Shown: positions 7,368 to 16,307 of the stretch, piece after piece
Position numbering within the stretch: position 1 is the stretch's first letter
Layout: every line of letters starts with the position of its first letter
Source of the DNA: Bacteroidota bacterium
Lineage (GTDB): Bacteria; Bacteroidota; Bacteroidia; UBA8524
Direction: 5' to 3'
NCBI GenBank assembly: GCA_008933805.1
Contig: WBUH01000024.1
Location: forward strand, 1-49,063
Length of the DNA: 49,063 bases
Position numbers and translations under genes: made by a program
Notes under the pieces: model-generated
Database searches by the model: none
The model's input: the letters and a program-made list of their open reading frames with translations, nothing else
What the model was told of the DNA's origin: nothing

Positions 7368-8699
7368 ATGAAAAAGGCAGTAGCTTTATTGGTGGTTGTT
7401 TTATGCGCAACGGTGGTGTTTTCTCAATCAAAAGAGAATAAAGCTGTGCTTGAAAAAGTGATGCAGCTAAATACCCAGCAAGAGTTTAAACAACTGGCAA
7501 AACTGTTTGATACGGCAAAAGGCAGGCAAGTGCCGCCTTATTTATTGTACAGGGCTTGGAATGATGTGGTGGATAAATTTGGTAACTATAAGACTACCAA
7601 AACCCTGAAAACAGAGGTGAAGAACGGTCAAGAGTTTGTGATTGAAGAGTTTGAATTTGACAGCGGTTATGTAAAAATGAAAATAGGGTTCTCTGCCAAC
7701 CACATGATTACTACTTACATGCTGAAAGAAATGACCTCTAAGGCCGACAGACAGTTGGAAGAAAAGTACCGTTTGCCCGCCTATGTAACTGTAAAAAATG
7801 TGCAAGCTACTTCGGTTGAGTTTGGTAAAGCCCCTTTTATACTTAAGGGCGAGCTTACTATGCCCAAGAATGCAAAAACCGATGTACCTGTGGTGGTGAT
7901 TGTTCACGGTTCAGGCCCGGGTGATATGAACGGAAAGCAAGGTCCGCAGCAACCTTACCGAGACATTGCATACGGTTTGGCAAGCAAAGGCATTGCCGTT
8001 CTTAGATACGATAAGCGAACCAATACCTATGCGGATGAATGTGCAGAGGATGATTATTTTACGGTGAACGAAGAAACCGTTTACGATGCTCAGGAAGCCG
8101 TTAGGTTTTTACATACTTATAAGGGTATTGATGCAAAGCGCATTATAGTAATAGGGCATAGCTTAGGGGGTATGATGCTGCCCCGCATTGCTGATATGGA
8201 AATACCTTTAGCGGGGGTGGTGTTTATGGCAGCTCCTGCCAAACGGCTTTCGGATAAGATTATAGAGCAGATGGATTATTTGGCCGGATTGTATCCCGAT
8301 AAAAAGGAATCATACGAAAAACAAAAAGACGAGTTTGTTCGCCTGCAACGTCATTGGTACGATACTAACACCAATAAGCGTTACTTGCCTTTTGGTGTTG
8401 GTGCAAGGTATTGGGATGATATTGAGAGTTATAGCCAAACCGAAGCTGCAAAGAAAATGAAGCTGCCTATGTTGTTTTTGCAAGGTAGTCGCGATTATCA
8501 GGTTAATAATCAGGACTTTGAGTTGTGGAAAGAAGCGCTGAAAAGCAGCCCGAATGCAACGTTTAGATTGCTTAACGGACACACTCACAACATGATAGCA
8601 GGTACAGGCAAGCCTTGTCCCGAAGATTATAACATACCCGCTAATGTATCGTTGCAGGTAGTTGATGAACTAACGCAATGGATTAAAGGACTCAAGTAA
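7368..8699 (+). CDS. Secreted alpha/beta hydrolase (DUF3887-like N-terminus)
   Basis: A 443-residue exported hydrolase. The signal peptide (MKKAVALLVVVLCATVVFSQ) is followed by a helical/beta domain (about 25-140) like DUF3887 and then an alpha/beta-hydrolase domain. That domain has an oxyanion-type HGSGPGD strand, a nucleophile elbow GHSLGG, an acid candidate in FLQGSRDYQV and a catalytic His in LNGHTHNM. Relatives are annotated as esterases, lipases or peptidases; the substrate is unknown. ATG at 7368 is favoured over upstream codons because the signal peptide begins there and a TAnnTTTG box ends four bases before it. Divergent from the MbnP/MbnH pair. Confidence 0.88.
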   Translation: MKKAVALLVVVLCATVVFSQSKENKAVLEKVMQLNTQQEFKQLAKLFDTAKGRQVPPYLLYRAWNDVVDKFGNYKTTKTLKTEVKNGQEFVIEEFEFDSGYVKMKIGFSANHMITTYMLKEMTSKADRQLEEKYRLPAYVTVKNVQATSVEFGKAPFILKGELTMPKNAKTDVPVVVIVHGSGPGDMNGKQGPQQPYRDIAYGLASKGIAVLRYDKRTNTYADECAEDDYFTVNEETVYDAQEAVRFLHTYKGIDAKRIIVIGHSLGGMMLPRIADMEIPLAGVVFMAAPAKRLSDKIIEQMDYLAGLYPDKKESYEKQKDEFVRLQRHWYDTNTNKRYLPFGVGARYWDDIESYSQTEAAKKMKLPMLFLQGSRDYQVNNQDFELWKEALKSSPNATFRLLNGHTHNMIAGTGKPCPEDYNIPANVSLQVVDELTQWIKGLK

Positions 8700-8813
8700 C
8701 ATTTCTTTGCAATTCACCCAAAATATGTAGAGCAATTCGTCCAAATTCACCCGTTTGGGTGATAAGTAAAATCAACGGCTCGGCGTTATTTGCCTAAAAT
8801 TTTGACGGACAAT

Positions 8814-9392
8814 ATGAAGAACATTAAGAATTTAGTTTACTGTTTAATGGCCGCGTGTATGTTGTTATCAGCTTGCAAGAAAGAGGACGATGCGAAGCCC
8901 TCAGCCGGAGAACCCGCATGGGCACCCGGCAAGTGGTTTAAGGCCAACAACCAAAAAGTATTTGATTTTATCTATAACAATAACGTTATAGACAGCTTTG
9001 TAATGAATGTACAAAAAGCAGATAGCGGTGTTTATGAAATACGCTCTTGGGATAAAACAATGAGCCAAACTGCGTTTCAGTTTTTTGACGGCGGATATTT
9101 AAAGAGTTTTAATACCGGACAAACCAAATTAAATGCAACGCGCATTGCTAAAATAGGGGCTAAACAAGGAGATACTTGGAAGGATTTTAACGGCACTGAT
9201 ACCGTGCAATGCACCATTAAGAATACCGGAGTGCAAGTAACTGTGCTGGCTGGTTCGTTTACTTGCACAGAAATGGAAATGCGTTATATAAAATCAGGAA
9301 ACGTGCTTACTTTTTATAGTAATGATGAGTTTTCGGTGATTAAAATTGTTACCGGTACAGCACGGTACGAGTTACGCCAAACCAATTTTTAA
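8814..9392 (+). CDS. Hypothetical lipoprotein
   Basis: A 192-residue lipoprotein with a clear lipobox (MLLSAC, then KKED) after MKNIKNLVYCLMAACMLLSA. The mature part is beta-rich, with no recognised domain and a cysteine pair in the C-terminal half (VQCTIKNTGVQVTVLAGSFTC). ATG at 8814 is chosen because the signal peptide starts there. It is followed by a strong intrinsic terminator at 9451-9481. A short inverted repeat (TCACCC/GGGTGA, 8747-8762) lies upstream and has no clear role. Confidence 0.75.
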   Translation: MKNIKNLVYCLMAACMLLSACKKEDDAKPSAGEPAWAPGKWFKANNQKVFDFIYNNNVIDSFVMNVQKADSGVYEIRSWDKTMSQTAFQFFDGGYLKSFNTGQTKLNATRIAKIGAKQGDTWKDFNGTDTVQCTIKNTGVQVTVLAGSFTCTEMEMRYIKSGNVLTFYSNDEFSVIKIVTGTARYELRQTNF

Positions 9393-9450
9393 CCTTTATT
9401 AAGGGGTATTAAAATTACTGTTTTTTAATCTATTATATATTAATTATGAA

Positions 9451-9481
9451 TACCTTGCCATCTAAATGGCGAGGTATTTTT
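9451..9481 (+). terminator. Intrinsic terminator overlapping the next start codon
   Basis: Stem TACCTTGCCAT (9451-9461) with ATGGCGAGGTA (9466-9476), 11 pairs including one G-T wobble, a 4-base loop, then TTTTT. It should end transcription of the lipoprotein gene 60 bases upstream. The right arm begins with the ATG of the LysM-porin gene. The T-run together with the preceding TA and following G also reads TATTTTTG (9475-9482), an exact -7 promoter box. Confidence 0.75.
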
Positions 9482-10965
9482 GTTTAGTTAAAACCTTGTT
9501 GGTAGGCTTGGTTTTTCTGCTTTTTTCTAAAAATGTTGCAGCCCAGCAAGATACTGTTTGGGTGTATTATACCGTACAAAAAGGAGATAATCTATACCGC
9601 CTTTCGCTACGATATCAAGTTACCGTGCAGCAAATTATGGACTGGAACGGGCTTACCAATGCCGATGCTATAAATGTTGGGCAACGGTTGCGATTAGGTT
9701 TTAAAAAAGTAGATGGTAACACCCCGAACCCGCCCCAAACTACGCAACCTAACCAACCTGTTGAACAGCCTAAAGAAACAGGCTGGGTAATAGAACCCGA
9801 TACTCCCAAACCTGAAATACCCGCACAAGCTCCAACCAAGTCATTTAAAGTCAACCATCCGTTTAATAAAGACAGCTCCCAACGACACGAGCCTGCGCTA
9901 ATTTATTCAGGAACACGTATTGCACCTAAAGAAGAAGAGTTTGATACCACGGGAACGTTGGATATTACGGGCTATATAAGTGCTTACTATGCCTATTATA
10001 CCGATAGTGTAGGGCCTGATTCTTACCAAAAATTCCCGACACTTTCGCCGCACAGTAACGAGGTGGGGCTAAACTTGGTACAGTTATCGGCAAAATATAA
10101 ATCAGAAAAAATACGGGGAATTATTACCCTGCATTGGGGCGATATGCCTGATGCTGCTTGGTCGCCTCGTTTCAATCTGTTTCAGCAAGCCAACTTAGGC
10201 ATCCGCATTGTACCCAAATTATGGTTTGATATCGGTTACTTCCGCACCCACGTTGGGTTAGAGTCGGTACAACCGCGCGAAAACATTAACTCAACAGTAT
10301 CCGTCACCACTTACCTTGAGCCTTATTACTTAAGCGGAGCCAAGCTAACCTGGCAGCCATTTAAGTTTTTAACCTTACAGGCCAACGTTTTTAATCAGTT
10401 TAACGGGTACATCGAAACCAATCAATCTAAGATGCTGGGAATGTCGGCAATGATTGACCCTTCGCCCAATGTATCGATTACGTTCAACACGATGAAAACG
10501 GACGATGTACCGGATTATAACAGTGTGCACAAGCAGCGTTGGTACCACGATTTGTATATGGTTTGGAAAACAAGCAAAAGCATTTTTGGGTTTGAGGCCA
10601 ATTACGGACTTCAAAAAAACTCACAAATTGCTGATAGTACAGCAACAGCGTTTATGCTAAGCGGTCAGCTGGCATTTAAATACTGCTTTACTAAACGCTT
10701 TTCAATGTATACACGAGGTGAGTATGTGAAGGACATCGATGGAATGATGTCGGGCACGTTTGCCAACGGGCAAGGAAAAAACGTGGGTATAGATATTTAT
10801 GGCATAACGGGTGGGATTGAAGTAAAGCCCATCCCTAATTCATACGTGAGATTTGAATACCGCAGGCTAAACGATAACCGAAGCAAGGGGGATATATTTT
10901 ATTATCAAGGTAAGTATAGAACTTTCAGAAACGAATTTGTTTTTAGCACAGGTTTTTGGTTTTAG
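9466..10965 (+). CDS. LysM domain fused to outer-membrane porin
   Basis: About 499 residues. A signal peptide (ending NVAAQ, near residue 27) is followed by one LysM peptidoglycan-binding domain (about 34-78; YTVQKGDNLYRLSLRYQV, NVGQRLRL), a Pro/Gln-rich linker (about 85-140) and a C-terminal beta-barrel of the OmpL-like porin-2 type (about 165-499) ending in an aromatic GFWF. The design suggests an outer-membrane channel held to the cell wall. The start is uncertain: ATG 9466 sits inside a terminator hairpin, yet it gives the best signal peptide. TTG 9496 is the next option but loses the positive N-terminus. Confidence 0.85.
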   Translation: MARYFCLVKTLLVGLVFLLFSKNVAAQQDTVWVYYTVQKGDNLYRLSLRYQVTVQQIMDWNGLTNADAINVGQRLRLGFKKVDGNTPNPPQTTQPNQPVEQPKETGWVIEPDTPKPEIPAQAPTKSFKVNHPFNKDSSQRHEPALIYSGTRIAPKEEEFDTTGTLDITGYISAYYAYYTDSVGPDSYQKFPTLSPHSNEVGLNLVQLSAKYKSEKIRGIITLHWGDMPDAAWSPRFNLFQQANLGIRIVPKLWFDIGYFRTHVGLESVQPRENINSTVSVTTYLEPYYLSGAKLTWQPFKFLTLQANVFNQFNGYIETNQSKMLGMSAMIDPSPNVSITFNTMKTDDVPDYNSVHKQRWYHDLYMVWKTSKSIFGFEANYGLQKNSQIADSTATAFMLSGQLAFKYCFTKRFSMYTRGEYVKDIDGMMSGTFANGQGKNVGIDIYGITGGIEVKPIPNSYVRFEYRRLNDNRSKGDIFYYQGKYRTFRNEFVFSTGFWF

Positions 10966-10982
10966 AATGGTAAATTGCATTT

Positions 10983-11288
10983 ATGTACGCATACGATACG
11001 CTGGTTGAGGCACTCAACGATTTACGCAAAAGGGGCTATACGCTTGATTTTAATCTAACCCCTGAGTGTTTGCATTGCACTGATAATGATTTGCGGTTGC
11101 ATCCCGAAGATTTTGAAATAACTGAAACGTACCGTTTTGAGGGAGAAACGAATCCTTCTGATGAATCGATACTGTATGCCATCCAATCTAACGGCGGAGA
11201 TAAAGGTGTGCTGGTAAATGCTTACGGTCTATACTCTGATCCTATGACCGATTCAATGGCCAAGAAATTGAGTTTTCATTCAATCTAA
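10983..11288 (+). CDS. Conserved small Bacteroidota protein
   Basis: A 101-residue soluble protein. The pattern RGYTLDFNL...ECLHC...LHPEDFEITETYRFEGETNPSDESILYAI matches a small family common in Bacteroidota that databases often label phosphoribosylpyrophosphate synthetase. It is far too short for that enzyme and lacks its motifs, so the label should not be trusted. Two cysteines in ECLHC could bind metal. It lies 17 bases after the porin gene and 28 bases before mscL. Confidence 0.8.
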   Translation: MYAYDTLVEALNDLRKRGYTLDFNLTPECLHCTDNDLRLHPEDFEITETYRFEGETNPSDESILYAIQSNGGDKGVLVNAYGLYSDPMTDSMAKKLSFHSI

Positions 11289-11316
11289 CTTATAAACAAC
11301 CTAATTTTTTTTAACT

Positions 11317-11622
11317 ATGGGACTAATAGCAGAATTTAAAGAGTTTGCCATGAAAGGCAGCGTGCTTGATTTGGCTGTGGGTGTTGTTATCGGAGCGGCT
11401 TTCGCAAAAATTGTAGATTCACTGGTAGCTGATATTATTATGCCTATTGTAGGTATATTAACTGGGGGTTACGATTTTGCTAAATTATCATACAAAATGG
11501 GGAGTGCTGAACTAAAGTATGGTAATTTTATTCAGGTATCCCTCAACTTTTTAATCATAGCCTTTGTACTTTTTTTAGTAATAAAAGCAGCTAACAAGGC
11601 AAAAGCCAAACTTGTAGACTAA
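11317..11622 (+). CDS. mscL: Large-conductance mechanosensitive channel MscL (short form)
   Basis: A 101-residue MscL. The N-terminal [19 protein letters not shown] and the pore helix [20 protein letters not shown] are nearly canonical, followed by a shortened periplasmic loop and TM2 ([19 protein letters not shown]). It releases solutes during osmotic downshock. Typical family members run to 125-150 residues; here the cytoplasmic C-terminal helix bundle is absent, the protein ending about 8 residues after TM2. No frameshifted continuation is visible downstream, so the short form looks native. A terminator follows at 11648. Confidence 0.93.
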   Translation: MGLIAEFKEFAMKGSVLDLAVGVVIGAAFAKIVDSLVADIIMPIVGILTGGYDFAKLSYKMGSAELKYGNFIQVSLNFLIIAFVLFLVIKAANKAKAKLVD

Positions 11623-11647
11623 ATAGAGAAAGATTTTATAGAAATGA

Positions 11648-11681
11648 GCGGTTGCAGTTTATAATACTGCAACTGCTTTTT
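11648..11681 (+). terminator. Intrinsic terminator after mscL
   Basis: Stem GCGGTTGCAGT (11648-11658) with ACTGCAACTGC (11666-11676), one wobble pair, a 7-base loop and TTTTT. The right arm also encodes the last residues of the convergent histidine kinase, whose stop codon lies in the loop. Confidence 0.75.
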
Positions 11682-12726
11682 CATTACTACCCTTGCGTAG
11701 GGTGAAGCCAAAGGTGGTGCCAACCCCAATTTTACTGCGCACATTGATAGTTTGATTGTGCGCCTCGATTATGTGCTTCACAATGGCTAATCCAAGACCA
11801 CTACCGCCTTCATCGCGGCTACGGTGCCTGTCAACCCTGTAAAAGCGTTCAAACAAGCGGGGTAAGTGTATTGCATCAATACCTTCGCCGTTATCGGCCA
11901 CTTCAATCAGCAGGTTTTCATCCATATCGTAAAAACTCACTAAGGTTTTGCCTTCGTTGGCTTTACCATATTTAATAGAGTTTACGATAAGGTTTACCAA
12001 TACCTGTCTAATCCTGTATTTATCAGCATACACCCAAAAAGGTTTATCGCAACCTTCTTTAAACACTAAATCAACCCCTTTTTCTTTGGCGCGCATTTCC
12101 ATGGCTTCAAAAATATCAAGGGTTAGGGCGTGTATATCAAACTTTTCCATCTCCATCTTCATCTGGCCGGTTTCTAACTGGCTGATGCTGATAAGATCTT
12201 CTACTAAATCGGATAGGCGGTCTAAGCTTTTTGCTGCTTTTTTAAGGAAATGGATGTTTACCTCTGGGTCGTCAATAGCCCCGTCTAACAAGGTATGTAT
12301 GTAGCCTTGTATGTTAAAGATGGGGGTTTTCAGTTCGTGCGAAACGTTTCCTAAAAACTCCTTCCTAAAGGCTTCAAGTTTACGAAGTTGCTCAATTTCT
12401 GTAGCTTGAGATTTTGCCCAGTTTACCACCTCTTCGTTTACATCATCAATAGGGTTGTGCTTTAATGATGTTTCGCGCAAAGCATCGGTAAGGTGGCGTT
12501 GGGTTTTTAGCCGGTGTATGGTTTTGTATATCAGTTTAATCTTACGATAGATAAAAACCTCTATGGCAAGAAAAAACAGAATGAATGACGAAACTAATAC
12601 TACGGCAAAAGAAATAATGACGTCGTTGAATTCAGGGTTGACGGCATACACCACCCCTGAAACCAACAACGCCAATGCTAATGAGGTTAATAAAGATATA
12701 TTACCCGGCGTGGGATTTCGTATCAT
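11659..12726 (-). CDS. Sensor histidine kinase, PhoR-like
   Basis: A 355-residue membrane kinase. Two transmembrane helices (about 10-30 and 35-58) with almost no periplasmic loop, then HisKA (NVSHELKTPIFNIQGY, phospho-accepting His) and HATPase_c with N box (QVLVNLIVNSIKYG), G1 (VADNGEGI) and G2 (GSGLGLAIVKHI). The architecture resembles PhoR/ResE-type kinases. The short sensor region suggests intramembrane sensing or a partner protein. The gene overlaps the response regulator by 4 bases (ATGA type), so the two form one operon. The signal is not predictable from the sequence. Confidence 0.93.
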   Translation of the reverse strand: MIRNPTPGNISLLTSLALALLVSGVVYAVNPEFNDVIISFAVVLVSSFILFFLAIEVFIYRKIKLIYKTIHRLKTQRHLTDALRETSLKHNPIDDVNEEVVNWAKSQATEIEQLRKLEAFRKEFLGNVSHELKTPIFNIQGYIHTLLDGAIDDPEVNIHFLKKAAKSLDRLSDLVEDLISISQLETGQMKMEMEKFDIHALTLDIFEAMEMRAKEKGVDLVFKEGCDKPFWVYADKYRIRQVLVNLIVNSIKYGKANEGKTLVSFYDMDENLLIEVADNGEGIDAIHLPRLFERFYRVDRHRSRDEGGSGLGLAIVKHIIEAHNQTINVRSKIGVGTTFGFTLRKGSNEKAVAVL

Positions 12727-13403
12727 GCTTCAAACTTGTACCCAACCCCTTTTACGGTGCTAATATTCTCGTCGCCAAGTTTTTCGCGTATTTTCCGGAT
12801 GTGAACATCAATAGTCCTGTCAACAACCAATACATCATCACCCCATACTTTTTCAAGAATGTTTTCGCGGGTGAAAACCTTACCGGGTTTGCTGGCAAGC
12901 AAATACAACAATTCAAACTCTTTTTTAGCCATTTGCACTTTGTGTCCCGCTTTGCTAACGCTAAAACTGTCTTTGTCAATTACCAAGTCGCCTAAAAGTA
13001 TTTTAGAGGGCGATGTACTTTGGTCTTTGCGACGTAGAATAGCGTTTATGCGGCTAAGCAACACACGTGGCTTAATGGGTTTAGATATATAATCATCAGC
13101 CCCCACATTAAACCCTGCAATTTCACTGTACTCTTCGCTACGTGCGGTTAAGAACACAATAAAAGTGGCTTTAAATTCAGGCATTTCCCTAAGGCGACGG
13201 CAAGCCTCAATACCATCAAGTACGGGCATCATTACATCCAGTACAATAAGGTCGGGGTTAATTTCTTTTGCTTTCTCAATACCTTCCTGTCCGTTAGAGG
13301 CTAAGTAAACCTCATAACCTTCACGCTTCAGGTTATAGTCAATAAATTCCAGGATATCTGGTTCATCATCTACAACAAGTATCTTATATGTGTTTTTTTC
13401 CAT
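12723..13403 (-). CDS. Response regulator, PhoB/OmpR family
   Basis: A 226-residue two-domain regulator. The receiver domain (about 5-120) has the acidic pair VDDEPD, the phospho-acceptor Asp in VLDVMMP and Lys in DYISKPIKP. The C-terminal winged-helix Trans_reg_C domain ends TVKGVGYKFEA. Paired with the kinase directly downstream. ATG at 13403 (MEKNTYKI) is preferred to the upstream in-frame ATG at 13421, which adds only six residues. A near-consensus -7 box (TAACCTTG) lies upstream. The target genes cannot be inferred from the window. Confidence 0.93.
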   Translation of the reverse strand: MEKNTYKILVVDDEPDILEFIDYNLKREGYEVYLASNGQEGIEKAKEINPDLIVLDVMMPVLDGIEACRRLREMPEFKATFIVFLTARSEEYSEIAGFNVGADDYISKPIKPRVLLSRINAILRRKDQSTSPSKILLGDLVIDKDSFSVSKAGHKVQMAKKEFELLYLLASKPGKVFTRENILEKVWGDDVLVVDRTIDVHIRKIREKLGDENISTVKGVGYKFEA

Positions 13404-13541
13404 ACCACTGATTTTGTGCAAGGTTATTGGCAGGTAATAAATTCAATGTAAAGTTAACTTTAACTAATTATTAACAACCTCTGTAAGGTATTGATTTTAT
13501 AAGCTTTACTATAAAAATGTATAGAAAAGAAAACACGTTTT

Positions 13542-14684
13542 TTAATTCAACAAGCTTTTCAACTTGTTTTCCAACTCGGCTCCTCTTAAACCTTTGGCAA
13601 TAATTCGACCTTCTTTGTCAAGCAAAACAGTCATTGGTATACTTGATACGCTATACAATTTTGCAGCAGATGATTGCCATCCACCCAAATCGCTCACGTG
13701 TTGCCAAGTTAAATTGTCAGCCATAATTGCATTTTTCCATGCTTGTGCATTTTGGTCAAGCGATACGCCAAAAATCTCAAATCCTTTGTCTTTGTAAGTA
13801 TTATACAAACGAACTACGTTTGGATTTTCAGCACGGCAAGGTTTACACCACGATGCCCAAAAATCAATCAGTACATATTTACCTTTTAGCGAGCTAAGAC
13901 TAAGAGCTTTACCATCAGGGTTGTTTAAGGTAATTTCAGGGGCTTTTGCACCTACAGAAGTTGCCAGCCTTGTTTGAGCACGGTTTTTATAACCTGTTAG
14001 CCATTTGTTGGCAGGTTGTTTATCAATACTACTTATAATCTGCTCTTCGGTTTTCAAATCAAGATTCACCTGTAGCATTTCAATGGCAAATACTTGAGCC
14101 ATCGGGCTTTTGCTGGCTGCAGTTGCTTCAGCAATTTTAACTTTTAGTTCTGCTACCAATGCCTCAATTTTGTCGTTTACTTCTTTTTGCTTAGCAGGAC
14201 CGGGAGGAGGAGTTACTTGTAAAGTAGCGTCCAAGTCAATTATTTTTTGGTTATAGTCGGCATTCACTTGGGCTATTTTGCATAGCTCTTCGGTTTCTTT
14301 GCTGTTTTTAACGGTATAGGTAATTACTTGGTCATTTTTAATATCAATCTCCATGTTTGAAGTGGTATCGATAATCAAAAATACATTGCGGTAGGGGCCA
14401 AGGTTTAAAATACCGTATGTTTTTTCCCTTACAAATCCTTGAAAAACAAAATTACCCGAGGCATCAACGGCGGCAGTATCTAACGGACTGAATTTACCAT
14501 CAGTGGTAAGCTCATTCAGCACAAGCTCTTTTCCAGTAAAATTGGTTATATGGCCTTTAATTTTAAAAACCTGTCCCTTTTGGCTTTCGCTTCCCAATGC
14601 TGATTGTGTTCCGCTGTCAGATTTCGAACTGCAAAAACTAAACAGTATCAGGGGAAGGAACAATAATGTTTTAAACGTATTCAT
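13542..14684 (-). CDS. TlpA-like thioredoxin-family lipoprotein (DUF4369)
   Basis: A 380-residue lipoprotein (lipobox SFCSS near residue 18). The N-terminal half resembles DUF4369 (FKIKGHITNFTGKELVLNEL...), the middle is helical, and the C-terminal part (about 240-380) is an AhpC/TlpA thioredoxin domain with the active site WASWCKPCRAENP. Such proteins reduce disulfides or cytochrome-maturation substrates in the periplasm. It starts 15 bases after gatB on the same strand, so they are probably co-transcribed, though no functional link is obvious. Confidence 0.9.
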   Translation of the reverse strand: MNTFKTLLFLPLILFSFCSSKSDSGTQSALGSESQKGQVFKIKGHITNFTGKELVLNELTTDGKFSPLDTAAVDASGNFVFQGFVREKTYGILNLGPYRNVFLIIDTTSNMEIDIKNDQVITYTVKNSKETEELCKIAQVNADYNQKIIDLDATLQVTPPPGPAKQKEVNDKIEALVAELKVKIAEATAASKSPMAQVFAIEMLQVNLDLKTEEQIISSIDKQPANKWLTGYKNRAQTRLATSVGAKAPEITLNNPDGKALSLSSLKGKYVLIDFWASWCKPCRAENPNVVRLYNTYKDKGFEIFGVSLDQNAQAWKNAIMADNLTWQHVSDLGGWQSSAAKLYSVSSIPMTVLLDKEGRIIAKGLRGAELENKLKSLLN

Positions 14685-14699
14685 AAGTCAATGTATATT

Positions 14700-16175
14700 T
14701 TAATTTATAGTATCAAGGTATTCTTTAAGCAATTGGCTTGCCACTTTTGGGTCGGCTTTGCCTTTGCTTTGTTTCATCACTTCACCCATAAATAATCCCA
14801 AAAGAGATTCTTTACCGGCTTTGTATTCGGCCACCTTCTCAGGAAACTTAGCAACAGCTGCTTTTATTGCTTCTTGAATAAATCCGCTATCGCTTTCCTG
14901 CAATATGTTCAATTCTTCGGCAATTTGCAAGGGGCTTTTGGTTGGGTTTTGCACCAACACAGGGAATACCTTTTGCGAAGCAGCACTGTGGCTTATTTTT
15001 CCTTCGTCAATCAATTGTATTAATGAAGCAATAGCTGAAGCGGGTAGTGTAAAATCGTCCATATCCAACGCATTCTCATTCAAGTACGATTTCACGTTTA
15101 CCATTACCCAGTTGGCAGCGGCTTTATAATTGGTGGTATTACCTGCCACTTGGTTAAAATACAATGCTACTTCTTTGGTATCTGTAAGAACGCTGGCATC
15201 GTATTCACTCAGTTGGTACTTAGTGGTGTATAAGTTGTGTAACTCATCGGGCAGGGCAGGCATTTGCGCGTGTATTTCATCAACCCATGCGCGGCCTACA
15301 ATCAATGGTGGCAAATCAGGTTCGGGGAAATAGCGGTAATCATTTGCAGCTTCTTTGGTACGCATACTAAAAGTAATTCCCTTAGAAGCGTCAAAACTGC
15401 GGGTTTCAGTGGTAAGGGTTTTTCCGGCTTCCAAATCATCAATTTGGCGGATGATTTCAAACTCAATCGCACGTTTCACGTTGCTGATAGAGTTCATATT
15501 TTTAACCTCCACCTTCGTACCAAACTTCTCGGCACCTTTTAACCTTACCGATACGTTAGCATCGCAACGCAGACTGCCCTCTTCCATATTACCGTCGCAA
15601 ATATCAAGGTAGCGCACCAGTTTACGCACTTCTGTAAGGTATTGGTAAGCCTCGTCAGCACTGCGAATATCCGGTTCCGATACAACTTCAATCAAAGGCA
15701 CACCGGCACGGTTAAAATCAACCAACGTATCATAAATATCTTGGTCGTGCATGCTTTTACCGGCATCTTCTTCCATGTGTATGCGGGTAATGCCTACATT
15801 TTTTATGCTGCCGTCTTTCAGTTTTATTTTTACTGAACCTCCGGTGCAAATAGGGGTTTTGTCTTGTGTTATCTGATAGCCTTTGGGCAAATCTGCATAA
15901 AAATAGTTTTTACGGGCATAGTGGTTTACCTCTCTAATGGTAGAACCTACAGCCAGTCCCATTTTTATGGCAAACTCAATAGCCTTTTTATTATGACGCG
16001 GCAAAGTGCCGGGATGCGCCAGCGATATTACACTAACCTGTGTATTAGGTTCGGCTCCATACTCGGTGCTATCACCACAAAAAGCTTTACTTTTTGTTAG
16101 CAATTGGGCGTGTACTTCAAGACCGATAACGGCCTCGTATTTATCATAAACGGATGTAGTTGCGGTTGCAGTCAC
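14700..16175 (-). CDS. gatB: Aspartyl/glutamyl-tRNA amidotransferase subunit B
   Basis: A 491-residue GatB with hallmark motifs AVIGLEVHAQL, HPGTLPRHNKKAIE, ARKNYFYADLPKGYQI and the C-terminal YqeY-like domain (KGKADPKVASQLLKEYL). With GatA and GatC it converts Glu-tRNA(Gln) and/or Asp-tRNA(Asn) to the amide form; those subunits are not in this window, as is usual when the genes are dispersed. The start is GTG at 16175, since an in-frame TAG lies four codons upstream and no ATG gives the conserved N-terminus. Confidence 0.96.
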   Translation of the reverse strand: MTATATTSVYDKYEAVIGLEVHAQLLTKSKAFCGDSTEYGAEPNTQVSVISLAHPGTLPRHNKKAIEFAIKMGLAVGSTIREVNHYARKNYFYADLPKGYQITQDKTPICTGGSVKIKLKDGSIKNVGITRIHMEEDAGKSMHDQDIYDTLVDFNRAGVPLIEVVSEPDIRSADEAYQYLTEVRKLVRYLDICDGNMEEGSLRCDANVSVRLKGAEKFGTKVEVKNMNSISNVKRAIEFEIIRQIDDLEAGKTLTTETRSFDASKGITFSMRTKEAANDYRYFPEPDLPPLIVGRAWVDEIHAQMPALPDELHNLYTTKYQLSEYDASVLTDTKEVALYFNQVAGNTTNYKAAANWVMVNVKSYLNENALDMDDFTLPASAIASLIQLIDEGKISHSAASQKVFPVLVQNPTKSPLQIAEELNILQESDSGFIQEAIKAAVAKFPEKVAEYKAGKESLLGLFMGEVMKQSKGKADPKVASQLLKEYLDTIN

Positions 16176-16201
16176 TTTGATATTCTAATTCTGTAAGATT
16201 A

Positions 16202-16209
16202 CAAAAATA
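16202..16209 (-). promoter_or_regulatory. Promoter -7 box TATTTTTG for gatB
   Basis: Exact TAnnTTTG on the minus strand, 26 bases before the GTG start of gatB, giving a predicted leader of roughly 20 bases. A TTG lies further upstream at 16236-16234 but with a spacer of 24 bases, which is longer than ideal. Confidence 0.45.
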
Positions 16210-16254
16210 GTGAAAGCGTTGGATGGTTGGTAGCAAGGATTCATTAAACAAACA

Positions 16255-16289
16255 AAAACCTGCCTTTGTGTAATACGAAGGCAGGTTTT
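16255..16289 (-). terminator. Intrinsic terminator of the Cys-rich protein gene
   Basis: Perfect 12-bp stem, AAAACCTGCCTT (16255-16266) and AAGGCAGGTTTT (16278-16289), 11-base loop, with a T-run on the minus strand. It lies 18 bases after the stop codon of the 16308 gene and just before the gatB promoter, so it separates the two transcription units. Confidence 0.8.
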
Positions 16290-16307
16290 ATATTGAATTA
16301 AGGTTTG

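Noticed and set aside
8747-8762. Terminator after the alpha/beta hydrolase gene
   Set aside because: The TCACCC/GGGTGA stem is only 6 bp and lacks a T-run.
10983-11288. Phosphoribosylpyrophosphate synthetase
   Set aside because: The 101-residue length and the lack of the phosphoribosyl-binding motif exclude the enzyme, despite a common database label.
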